From assembly GCA_900555735.1 (NCBI GenBank), contig USMI01000087.1, positions 1-8,258 on the forward strand: a DNA stretch of 8,258 nucleotides, written 5' to 3'. Within the stretch, counting starts at the first letter, position 1. The number at the start of each line of letters is the position of its first letter. This stretch comes from an uncultured Eubacteriales bacterium (GTDB taxonomy: Bacteria > Bacillota > Clostridia > Oscillospirales > Oscillospiraceae). This document shows, in pieces, positions 1 to 4,885 of the stretch. Under the pieces are notes generated by a model. That model had not been told where the DNA came from. It saw only the letters and a program-made list of their open reading frames with translations, and did no database searches. The translations under genes and the position numbers were made by a program.

Positions 1-53
1 TCTTCTGGAGATTCTGGCTCAGAACAAAAATTGGGCACTTGTTCAGTGGACAT
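1..53 (-). CDS. 5' end of an unknown reading frame running off the left edge
   Basis: An open frame starts with ATG at 53 on the minus strand, reads MSTEQVPNFCSEPESPE and leaves the window still open. Its ATG overlaps the TAA stop of the preceding minus-strand frame (TAATG). No Shine-Dalgarno sequence is visible just upstream, so translation would depend on coupling or on a -1 frameshift from the upstream frame (see the AAAAAAC heptamer at 62-68). Only 17 codons are visible and I do not recognise the protein. It could equally be the distal part of one gene split by a frameshift. Confidence is low because so little is visible. Confidence 0.25.
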   Translation of the reverse strand, partial: MSTEQVPNFCSEPESPE

Positions 54-202
54 TAGATATTGTTTTTTACAAAAGCCCCTGCATCGGAGACTTTACTGTA
101 TTCCGTGAAGGCGTCGCAATGCCATTGATAAAGCAGGGTAGCAAACTTCTTATCATTATAGAGGACATTGCCCTCGTCCATTGGTACCCAGTTGATGTAC
201 AT
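53..202 (-). CDS. Short unknown protein or 3' remnant of a gene
   Basis: This 49-codon frame begins MYINWVPMDEGNVLYND and ends AFVKNNI. Its amino-acid mix, rich in aromatic and charged residues (LLYQWHCDAFTEY), looks like real protein rather than an antisense shadow. The frame stays open upstream of the ATG only as far as 223, where a TAG closes it, and neither in-frame ATG (202 or 181) has a ribosome binding site. That suggests an N-terminally truncated remnant whose break lies near 200, close to where the opposing RCC1-like gene also loses its expected 5' part. The last codons contain the heptamer A-AAA-AAC in the zero frame. I do not recognise the family. Confidence 0.3.
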   Translation of the reverse strand: MYINWVPMDEGNVLYNDKKFATLLYQWHCDAFTEYSKVSDAGAFVKNNI

Positions 203-1091
203 ATGCTTTGCGCAATTGGGAAACTACAAGGACGCCGAAACACGCAGCATCGAGTTATGGGACGAGAATCGCTCGATTGATGATATTATTAGTATCAGCT
301 CAGTCCATGCAGTCGGATTGCGGGCAGACGGTACTGTTGCCGCCGCAGGCAATAATGAGTATGGGCAATGCGATGTTGATAAATGGAATGATATCGTGGC
401 CGTATCGACGGGAGAGTTGCACACCGTAGGTCTTAAAAGCGACGGCACCGTAGTGGCGGCAGGTGATAACAGCAAAGGCCAGTGCGATGTCAGCGAATGG
501 CATGATATTGTGAGCATTTACGCGGGAACCTGGCACACCTTTGGCATTTGCGCCGATGGCACTGTCGTGACCACGGGCGACACGTGGCAATGTGCGGTCG
601 AGGATTGGAAGGATATCATCGCTATCAGCGCGGGCACACTTCACACCGTCGGCCTGCGCGCCGATGGCACAGTGGTCGCTGTCGGCAGTAACGAGTACGG
701 ACAACTCGATGTCGACGGCTGGACAGATATTGTCGCTATCGCAACCGGAGATACCAATACCTTTGGCTTGAGATCAGACGGCACTCTCGTAACAGCCGGT
801 GAAAATTACAAGGGACAGACTGACGTTGACCACTGGTCTGATATTGCAGCGATCTCCGCAGGCTTTGGTCACATGGTAGGCACGAAAAAGGACGGGACTT
901 TTGTCACCGCCGGCAGCAACGAGGAAGGACAACTCGATATTTCCGGCTGGGATAACATTACGGCGATTGCCGCCGGAGGCTTTTGCTCGTTCGGATTACA
1001 TCCAGACGGCACCGTGACAGCGATAGGTACCAACGGACACGGCCAGTGCGATGTGTCCGATTGGGAGGGCATCGCCATGCCAGCACGCTGA
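168..1091 (+). CDS. RCC1-like seven-bladed beta-propeller protein, probably 5'-truncated
   Basis: From residue 37 to 298 of the frame there are seven tandem units of about 38 residues with the pattern W-x-D-I-x-A-I-x-A-G-x-x-H-T-x-G-L-x-x-D-G-T-V-x-x-x-G-x-N-x-x-G-Q-x-D-V, the signature of bacterial RCC1/BNR-type propellers. Seven units plus a closing WEGIA strand fit one complete propeller. Such proteins are generally binding or scaffold modules, and no catalytic residue is evident. The short stretch before the propeller (FAQLGNYKDAETRSIEL) resembles the last part of the TPR-like 'LGDYKDA' segments that often precede these propellers in clostridial proteins. Here nothing like a signal peptide or membrane anchor precedes it. 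The frame opens only at a TTG (168) with a badly spaced AGAGG. The ATG at 195 has no ribosome binding site, and stops lie upstream in frame. I infer loss of the original 5' end, so the gene may be a pseudogene. It ends convergently on the Fic operon. Confidence 0.7.
   Translation: MPSSIGTQLMYICFAQLGNYKDAETRSIELWDENRSIDDIISISSVHAVGLRADGTVAAAGNNEYGQCDVDKWNDIVAVSTGELHTVGLKSDGTVVAAGDNSKGQCDVSEWHDIVSIYAGTWHTFGICADGTVVTTGDTWQCAVEDWKDIIAISAGTLHTVGLRADGTVVAVGSNEYGQLDVDGWTDIVAIATGDTNTFGLRSDGTLVTAGENYKGQTDVDHWSDIAAISAGFGHMVGTKKDGTFVTAGSNEEGQLDISGWDNITAIAAGGFCSFGLHPDGTVTAIGTNGHGQCDVSDWEGIAMPAR
276..1061 (+). repeat. Seven tandem RCC1-type repeat units (about 114 bp each)
   Basis: The coding repeat array consists of seven units of about 38 codons. 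Unit 1 lacks the A-G-x-x-H part (ISISSVHAVGL) and unit 3 is shortened near its end (GDTWQCAVED). The others keep full length. The repeats are clear at protein level (DGT[VLF], GQ.D[VI]) but diverged in DNA, so the array is old and not a recent expansion. Confidence 0.75.
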
Positions 1092-1140
1092 ACCACGGCT
1101 GCCATAACGCCATGCGATAGCTTGTATATCCTCATCGTAA

Positions 1141-1180
1141 AAGAGAGCCGGCGCAGGGAACTCCCTGCGCCGGCTCTTTT
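1141..1180. terminator. Bidirectional intrinsic terminator between RCC1-like gene and fic
   Basis: A 14-bp perfect GC-rich stem pairs 1145-1158 (GAGCCGGCGCAGGG) with 1163-1176 around a 4-nt loop. It extends through A/T pairs to 1141 and 1180. It is followed by TTTT on the plus strand and by TCTTTT on the minus strand. It lies 8 nt beyond the fic stop and about 50 nt beyond the RCC1-like stop, so it can end both convergent transcripts. Confidence 0.9.
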
Positions 1181-1187
1181 GCTATAC

Positions 1188-1775
1188 TCACTTGATCGCC
1201 TCGCCAAGTACCTGACGCAGCAGATCTGTCACGCCCTGCGCGGCTTGGATGGTGGCGATCATTAGCAGGTCGCCATCCACCTCCGACCAGTTGAGGTCAT
1301 GTCCCGCGCTGCGGATAAGCTGCGTCAGAAACGCCCGCTGGGTGCGTCCGTTGCCCTCGCGGAAGGGATGCAGGTAGTTGGTGGTGCAGTAAAAATCGGT
1401 AATCTCCTCCACGAATGCGTCATGGGGCAAGCCCTTGAAGTAATTCTGCTCCTTTAGCCGGTCAAAAATCAGCTTGGCCTGCGATTCAATCATTTCGGCG
1501 GGACAGAAGTCTGTCCCTTTCTTGCTGAGGTTCACCGTGCGGATCTGCCCCGCCCAATCGTACAGGTCAGAGAAAAGAAATTGATGGATCGCCTTATAGT
1601 GGGCAAAATCAAAAACGCCTTCCAGCGGGCATTGTTCCAGCTTGGAGGCGTTGACATAGGTGGCGAGAGCCTCCGCCTCTTGCAGCGCGGCCTCGTCATG
1701 GATATGCAGCTTGTTCACCAGCAGCGTTGTGCCGGGATAACAGTTGTCCTGAATGGGATCGATGCTGTACGCCAT
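1188..1775 (-). CDS. Fic-domain toxin (protein AMPylase type), class I Fic toxin-antitoxin system
   Basis: This is a 195-residue Fic/DOC family protein. The family transfers AMP, or sometimes other nucleotides or phosphate, from a nucleotide to hydroxyl side chains of target proteins. Bacterial relatives such as VbhT and FicT modify topoisomerases, but the target here is unknown. The catalytic motif HPFREGNGRTQR spans residues 136-147 with catalytic His136, the metal-binding Glu140 and the phosphate-binding GNGR, all intact. The preceding DWAGQIRTVNLSKKGTDF stretch (73-90) matches the flap that docks the target peptide. I chose the ATG at 1775 because AGAGG, inside the last codons of the antitoxin gene, lies at good distance and because the family begins near here. 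An in-frame ATG at 1805 would overlap the antitoxin by 23 nt. The protein has no N-terminal inhibitory helix of its own, which fits class I, where the inhibitor is a separate protein. It is the second gene of the pair, 7 nt after the antitoxin stop. Confidence 0.93.
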   Translation of the reverse strand: MAYSIDPIQDNCYPGTTLLVNKLHIHDEAALQEAEALATYVNASKLEQCPLEGVFDFAHYKAIHQFLFSDLYDWAGQIRTVNLSKKGTDFCPAEMIESQAKLIFDRLKEQNYFKGLPHDAFVEEITDFYCTTNYLHPFREGNGRTQRAFLTQLIRSAGHDLNWSEVDGDLLMIATIQAAQGVTDLLRQVLGEAIK

Positions 1776-1782
1776 ATCATCG

Positions 1783-1959
1783 TCACCTCTCGGCTGGTTT
1801 TGCAAAACGCCGCAGCAACTCCGCCGTGGTCACCTCGCCACGCAGCACCCGCTGGCACTGCTCCCGCATCTGAGGCGTCACCTGGTATCCCTCCATGCGG
1901 ACGGAGGCCTCTGCGTTCTTCATGGGAAGTGTATATCGTTTGTCGTCGCTCTTGTACAT
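1783..1959 (-). CDS. VbhA-like antitoxin of the Fic pair
   Basis: This 58-residue protein begins MYKSDDKRYTLPMKNAEASV. It contains SVRMEG at residues 19-24, which fits the Fic inhibition motif [S/T]-x-x-x-E-[G/N]. In VbhA-type antitoxins the glutamate enters the Fic ATP pocket and blocks productive binding of the gamma-phosphate. The following VTPQMREQCQRVLRG and TTAELLRRF helices match the usual C-terminal part of these small antitoxins. The ATG at 1959 is supported by GAGGAG at 1967-1972 with 7-nt spacing. That Shine-Dalgarno sequence is the 3' arm of the tRNA-Thr terminator hairpin. A longer frame reaching back to 2061 is a translation of the tRNA gene and is not the start. No separate promoter fits between the tRNA and this gene, so expression probably depends on read-through from the tRNA transcript. 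Confidence 0.88.
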   Translation of the reverse strand: MYKSDDKRYTLPMKNAEASVRMEGYQVTPQMREQCQRVLRGEVTTAELLRRFAKPAER

Positions 1960-1960
1960 A

Positions 1961-1990
1961 GAAAAACTCCTCGCGTCATCCGCGAGGAGT
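1961..1990 (-). terminator. tRNA-Thr intrinsic terminator that contains the antitoxin RBS
   Basis: Read on the minus strand, ACTCCTCGCG (1990-1981), a GATGA loop and CGCGAGGAGT (1975-1966) form a perfect 10-bp stem followed by a TTTT run and C. It starts 1 nt after the tRNA CCA end. The same 3' arm supplies GAGGAG for the antitoxin ATG at 1959, so hairpin folding would both stop transcription and hide the ribosome binding site. Confidence 0.85.
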
Positions 1991-1991
1991 C

Positions 1992-2067
1992 TGGAGCTTG
2001 TGGCCGGATTCGAACCGGCGACCTGCTCATTACGAGTGAGCTGCTCTGCCAGCTGAGCCACACAAGC
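1992..2067 (-). tRNA. tRNA-Thr (anticodon CGU), CCA encoded
   Basis: The full 76-nt cloverleaf can be drawn by eye. The acceptor GCTTGTG pairs perfectly with CACAAGC and the D stem is GCTC/GAGC. The anticodon stem is GCTCA/TGAGC with loop CTCGTAA, giving anticodon CGT for the threonine codon ACG. The variable loop is 5 nt, the T stem is GCCGG/CCGGC with loop TTCGAAT, and the end is U73 followed by encoded CCA. A promoter lies upstream (2108-2137) and an intrinsic terminator lies immediately downstream. The 5' 50 nt are repeated exactly 141 bp upstream as a remnant. The Fic pair follows on the same strand. Confidence 0.97.
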
Positions 2068-2107
2068 ATCGCTATGAGAATCGGCTCCTCGCCGTACTCT
2101 GTTTGTT

Positions 2108-2137
2108 AGTTTACCACACCTGTGGGTCGGAATGCAA
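2108..2137 (-). promoter_or_regulatory. Promoter of the intact tRNA-Thr
   Basis: On the minus strand TTGCAT (2137-2132), an 18-nt spacer and TAAACT (2113-2108) form a sigma-A type promoter. A TG one base before the -10 makes it an extended -10. The start point would be about 33-36 nt before the mature tRNA end, leaving a leader for RNase P to remove. It is weaker than the promoter of the upstream remnant. Confidence 0.6.
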
Positions 2138-2158
2138 TAGCCGCCTTATATAGCATCA

Positions 2159-2208
2159 GCGACCTGCTCATTACGAGTGAGCTGCTCTGCCAGCTGAGCC
2201 ACACAAGC
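2159..2208 (-). pseudogene. Truncated tRNA-Thr copy (5' 50 nt only)
   Basis: Positions 2159-2211 repeat 2018-2070 without a mismatch over 53 bp. This covers tRNA nucleotides 1-50 (acceptor 5' strand, D arm, anticodon arm, variable loop and two bases of the T stem) plus 3 bp of leader. The last 26 nt, including the T loop, acceptor 3' strand and CCA, are absent, so no tRNA can form. The leader further upstream is only loosely similar to that of the intact copy (a shared GAGCCG). That fits an older tandem tRNA pair with a later deletion, although an integration or excision scar is an alternative. Confidence 0.85.
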
Positions 2209-2244
2209 ATCACAATACAGTCCGGCTCTCAAAAGCCGAGATAT

Positions 2245-2273
2245 ATTTTACCATAGTTCCCGCGCCGCGTCAA
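2245..2273 (-). promoter_or_regulatory. Near-consensus sigma-A promoter in front of the truncated tRNA copy
   Basis: On the minus strand TTGACG (2273-2268), a 17-nt spacer and TAAAAT (2250-2245) differ from consensus by one base in each box, with TGG giving an extended -10. It is the best promoter in the window, and the first thing it transcribes is the tRNA remnant. No terminator follows the remnant, so the transcript should continue into the intact tRNA and may be the main source of it. Confidence 0.75.
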
Positions 2274-2306
2274 CTCCTATTTTGCGGCTTCGGGCGGTTC
2301 TTTCGT

Positions 2307-2335
2307 CGGGAAATACACAATGTAATCATTTCCCG
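2307..2335. repeat. Small inverted repeat
   Basis: CGGGAAAT at 2307-2314 and ATTTCCCG at 2328-2335 form an 8-bp perfect inverted repeat around 13 nt. No T-run follows on either strand, so it does not look like a terminator. It may be an operator-like or structural element, or chance. Confidence 0.4.
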
Positions 2336-2532
2336 GTTCCTGCATTTTTTCCGGCAAATCTCAAATTTCTTCTTCTTGCTTCTTCCAGCTTCGGCAAAAT
2401 CACCAACGGTGCAAAATATGGCAACTCTCCCTTATATCTCCCATTCGCTGTACTTTTTCAACGTTTTTCGACAGGCTCTACTCCTTTACAGCAAGTTTAC
2501 ATAATTTACAACAGCATAATTTCTACAGGGAG

Positions 2533-2572
2533 TTATCCACACTTTCCACACCTTTTTCCACACTTATGCACA
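2533..2572 (+). promoter_or_regulatory. Cluster of DnaA-box-like nonamers (candidate replication-initiator binding site)
   Basis: Within 40 bp, in one orientation, lie TTATCCACA (2533-2541, perfect DnaA box), CTTTCCACA (2542-2550, two mismatches), TTTTCCACA (2554-2562, one mismatch) and TTATGCACA (2564-2572, fits TTATNCACA). Their starts are 9-12 bp apart, close to one helical turn. Looser relatives (TTTTTCAACG, TTTTTCGACA) occur near 2457-2472. Such arrays are typical of oriC and of DnaA-titrating or DnaA-regulated sites. No dnaA or dnaN gene is in the window, so the role is open. Confidence 0.6.
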
Positions 2573-2590
2573 GCAAGTGTTTTCAACGGT

Positions 2591-2628
2591 ATTTGCGGGT
2601 TTTCCCTCTTTCTGGAAAACCCGCAAAT
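2591..2628. repeat. Perfect 15-bp inverted repeat
   Basis: ATTTGCGGGTTTTCC at 2591-2605 and its exact complement GGAAAACCCGCAAAT at 2614-2628 enclose an 8-nt loop. No U-run follows on either strand and no gene ends here, so it is not an ordinary terminator. It lies 18 bp beyond the last DnaA-box-like nonamer and could be a protein-binding site, a cruciform or the stem of a small RNA. Confidence 0.75.
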
Positions 2629-2698
2629 CTGGTTTGCGCATTTTCAGCACACCCGTTTTTGTTTACATAATTGAATTTCCAAGCAGCTTTGCCGTCAT

Positions 2699-2728
2699 AA
2701 AAAATTTCTATTTTATGTAGAATTTTTT
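2699..2728 (-). terminator. AT-rich hairpin with T-run at the end of the AEC gene
   Basis: AAAAAATTTCTA (2699-2710) can pair with TAGAATTTTTT (2718-2728) with one bulge, and on the minus strand the 3' arm ends in TTTTTT. It overlaps the AEC stop codon. The stem is almost all A/T, so it would be a weak terminator of the MFS-AEC transcript. Confidence 0.4.
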
Positions 2729-3653
2729 ATCCCATCAGATACTGCGCCAAGCCCACCACCGGCGGGATGGTCAGCACGGAAAGGGCAGTAAACACCGATA
2801 CCACGCTGGAGGCCAGCTTCGTATCGCCGCCGAATTTCTGGGCAAACATGCTCAAAAGCGCGGCGGGCGGTGTACTGGCTGCGATCACCGTCACCAGCGC
2901 CACGGCGCTGTCCACCCGGAAGACCCAGCAAAGCCCGATGGTCACCAGCGGCACCACCGCCAGACGCAGCGCCAGCGCCAGCCACGAGCGACGGTCGCTG
3001 AAGGCGGTGCTGAAATTGGCGTGGCTCAGCTGATAGCCCACCACGATGGTAGGCAGGGGCGTATTCATGTTGGCCAGATAGTTCAGCGGCGTCATGACGA
3101 TCTCCGGCAGACGCACCGCCAGCAGATACAGCACCATGGCCACCACCACGCTGAGCACGCCGGGATTCAGCAGGATATGCTTCACCTGCAGATTACCGGC
3201 GTCGTGGGTAATCATATAGATGCCCGCCGTCCAGCTGAGCACCGTGAACACCACCACATAGGCCGAGCCGTAGAACACGCCGATGCTGCCCAGCAGCGCC
3301 AGCATCAGCGGATAGCCCATAAAGCCGCAGTTGGAAAACACCGTACCGAATTGCAGGATGCCGCAGGTGGCGTCCTTCCCCCGCAGGCATATCTTTGCCA
3401 GCAGGATACTGACGGCATGGACCGCCACCGCCAACAGCAGGCACACCAGAAAGTTATGCAGATCCGCCGCGTTCTTCTCCCGCTGGAAGGCCACCACCAT
3501 CATGGCGGGCGACACCGCGTACATCACCAGATTCGTCATGGCAAGGCTGCCGCGGTCATCCATCAGCTTCGCCTTGCCCAGTACGAAGCCCACCGCCATC
3601 AGAGCAAACAGGATCAGCACCTGCTGTCCTACCATTAAAAATGAACCGATCAT
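2727..3653 (-). CDS. AEC-family (auxin efflux carrier-like) membrane transporter
   Basis: This is a 308-residue integral membrane protein, the usual length for the AEC family (TC 2.A.69, ten membrane segments). Bacterial members export or import small organic anions such as malate, malonate or other carboxylates. The substrate here cannot be read from sequence. Family marks are NLVMYAVSPAMM (41-52), the conserved FGTVFSNCGFMGYPL (102-115), LLNPGVLSVVVAMVLYLL (161-178), MNTPLPTIVVGYQL (196-209) and ASTPPAALLSMFAQKFGGD (259-277), followed by a last hydrophobic segment. The ATG at 3653 overlaps the stop of the upstream MFS gene (ATGA). AAGGAG at 3664-3669 lies 10 nt before it, so translation is probably coupled. 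The gene ends at a weak AT-rich terminator next to the DnaA-box region. Confidence 0.9.
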   Translation of the reverse strand: MIGSFLMVGQQVLILFALMAVGFVLGKAKLMDDRGSLAMTNLVMYAVSPAMMVVAFQREKNAADLHNFLVCLLLAVAVHAVSILLAKICLRGKDATCGILQFGTVFSNCGFMGYPLMLALLGSIGVFYGSAYVVVFTVLSWTAGIYMITHDAGNLQVKHILLNPGVLSVVVAMVLYLLAVRLPEIVMTPLNYLANMNTPLPTIVVGYQLSHANFSTAFSDRRSWLALALRLAVVPLVTIGLCWVFRVDSAVALVTVIAASTPPAALLSMFAQKFGGDTKLASSVVSVFTALSVLTIPPVVGLAQYLMG

Positions 3654-4852
3654 TTCCCTTGATCTCCTTTATCCAGATACCGCGAGGTGGCGGCCAGCAC
3701 CACCAGAAAACCCGCAAAGCCCGCCGCTGTGGTAACCATCAGCATGGTATTGATGCCCGCGCTGTCGATCAGTCGGCCGCCGATGGCGGTCATCACCGCC
3801 GGGCCAAGGCCGTTGGAACACACATGGATCAGGCCCTGACCCTTGGCCTGATTGGCGCTGTCCAGCCGCTCCGCCACATAGTAGACGCAGGCCGGCAGGA
3901 AAATGCCGAACTCAAAGAACTGTATCACCGCCGCCACATGCAGCAGCACCGGCGATCGGGCCACCCAGAACAGCAGGTCCTTCAGCACAAAGGTGGCGGC
4001 GCAGATGCGGAACAGCGTCCGCAGGCTCAAGCGCCGGTGCATCCGGGGAAACAGCGCCATGGCGGGCAGCTCCATAAAGGCCGAAACCGCCAGAATGACG
4101 CCCATCAGGCCCTCGCCCGCGCCCACCTTGTCGGCAATGTGGATCATGTAGGTGTTGCAGGCGTTGTGGCCGCCCTGTAACAGCGCGCAGCCCACCAGCA
4201 GCACCGTGAACGCCGGGTATTTCCGCAGCAGCTTCGGCAGGCTCAGCACCTGCGGCGACGCGGTCTCCTCCGTTCGGGGCAGCTCCGGCAGCGGGTAGCG
4301 GAAGCTCCAGATGGACACGATCTGAATCGCCAGCGCCGCCAGCAGCACCGGCAGGATCACCGTGGGCGAGTGCCGTTCCAGCACAAAGCCCATCACCAGC
4401 GCCACGATGGCGTAGGTAGCGGAACCGGTGCCCCGGCCAAGACCGTAGTTCACATTGACGCCCCGCAGGTGATAGGCCATCACCATGCTGTTGAAAAACG
4501 GCGACGTACACACCAGCGTCACGCCGATGACGGCATAGCTGACCAGCAGCACCGTTTTCTGCTCCGGCAGCAGCATGATGGCCAGCGCCGCCGCCAGCGT
4601 CAGCAGTGAAAGGCCCAGCGCCAGACGGCGGCTGGTCCACCGGGGATCGGCGTCCGACAACGACGCCAGCACCGGCTGGATCAGCAGCGGCAGCAGCAGC
4701 GCCAGCGACGTGACCACGCCCAGTGCGCTGTTGCTCAGGCCCCAGTACAGCAGCAGCACCGGCCCGAAGCCCCAGATGGCAGAGAATCCGGCGAAATAGC
4801 TGCCCTGCATCACGGCATGATGGATATTCACTTGTCTGGCAAGCTTGTCCAT
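3650..4852 (-). CDS. MFS transporter, MFS_1_like / LacY-HcaT-type
   Basis: The 400-residue protein has about twelve hydrophobic segments in two halves joined by a polar loop near residues 185-212. NYGLGRGTGSATYAI (135-149) corresponds to the 'YG..R.WGS.G' stretch of MFS_1_like proteins (nucleoside:H+ symporter / 3-phenylpropionate permease type). HNACNTYMIHIAD (229-241), the ELPAMALFPRM segment (261-271) and the QFFEFGIFLPA...QAKGQG region (311-340) also fit. The substrate is unknown, and a small solute taken up or exported with protons is likely from the family. The start at 4852 is preferred because GGGAGA lies 5-6 nt upstream and because the likely transcription start falls after the alternative ATG at 4885. 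It is the first gene of a coupled pair with the AEC transporter and diverges from polA. Confidence 0.88.
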   Translation of the reverse strand: MDKLARQVNIHHAVMQGSYFAGFSAIWGFGPVLLLYWGLSNSALGVVTSLALLLPLLIQPVLASLSDADPRWTSRRLALGLSLLTLAAALAIMLLPEQKTVLLVSYAVIGVTLVCTSPFFNSMVMAYHLRGVNVNYGLGRGTGSATYAIVALVMGFVLERHSPTVILPVLLAALAIQIVSIWSFRYPLPELPRTEETASPQVLSLPKLLRKYPAFTVLLVGCALLQGGHNACNTYMIHIADKVGAGEGLMGVILAVSAFMELPAMALFPRMHRRLSLRTLFRICAATFVLKDLLFWVARSPVLLHVAAVIQFFEFGIFLPACVYYVAERLDSANQAKGQGLIHVCSNGLGPAVMTAIGGRLIDSAGINTMLMVTTAAGFAGFLVVLAATSRYLDKGDQGK

Positions 4853-4885
4853 AGTGTCTCCCGTGTTAAATAGGTGTAAATCCAT

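Larger units (their letters stand above)
2495..2672. repeat. Direct 12-mer repeat flanking the DnaA-box cluster
   Basis: GTTTACATAATT occurs at 2495-2506 and again at 2661-2672, on either side of the DnaA-box-like cluster and the 15-bp palindrome. Further TTTACA words sit next to the first copy. Whether this has a function, for example as AT-rich iterons, cannot be told from the sequence alone. Confidence 0.45.
2274..2726. other. AT-rich intergenic region without a credible gene
   Basis: About 450 bp lie between the tRNA promoter and the AEC gene. The base composition drops sharply compared with the flanking GC-rich genes. A 130-codon plus-strand frame (2282-2674) exists, but it has no ribosome binding site and its content follows the T- and C-rich composition, so I do not accept it. 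The region does hold a DnaA-box-like cluster (2533-2572), a perfect 15-bp inverted repeat (2591-2628), a repeated 12-mer (2495 and 2661), a smaller inverted repeat (2307-2335) and the AT-rich end of the AEC transcript. Confidence 0.7.

Noticed and set aside
1960..2061. N-terminal extension of the antitoxin frame beginning MAQLAEQL
   Set aside because: It is a translation of the tRNA-Thr gene and its terminator. The ATG at 1959 has a proper ribosome binding site.
1581..2109. Plus-strand frames opposite fic, antitoxin and tRNA
   Set aside because: They are antisense to supported genes, and the second one reads through the tRNA.
2018..2211. 53-bp direct repeat as a CRISPR-like or insertion-sequence signal
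   Set aside because: There are only two copies, both derived from a tRNA gene, with no regular spacers, no terminal inverted repeats and no transposase, so a tRNA remnant is the better reading.
2282..2674. 130-codon plus-strand frame in the intergenic region
   Set aside because: It has no ribosome binding site, its composition reflects the T- and C-rich strand, and it crosses the DnaA-box cluster and the palindrome.
3021..4640. His/Gln-rich plus-strand frames and Gly/Ala-rich minus-strand frames over the transporter genes
   Set aside because: They are out-of-frame shadows of membrane-protein genes. The AEC and MFS frames explain the sequence.
4853..4885. Alternative upstream start of the MFS transporter at 4885
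   Set aside because: It has no ribosome binding site and lies upstream of the predicted transcription start, while the ATG at 4852 has GGGAGA at good distance.
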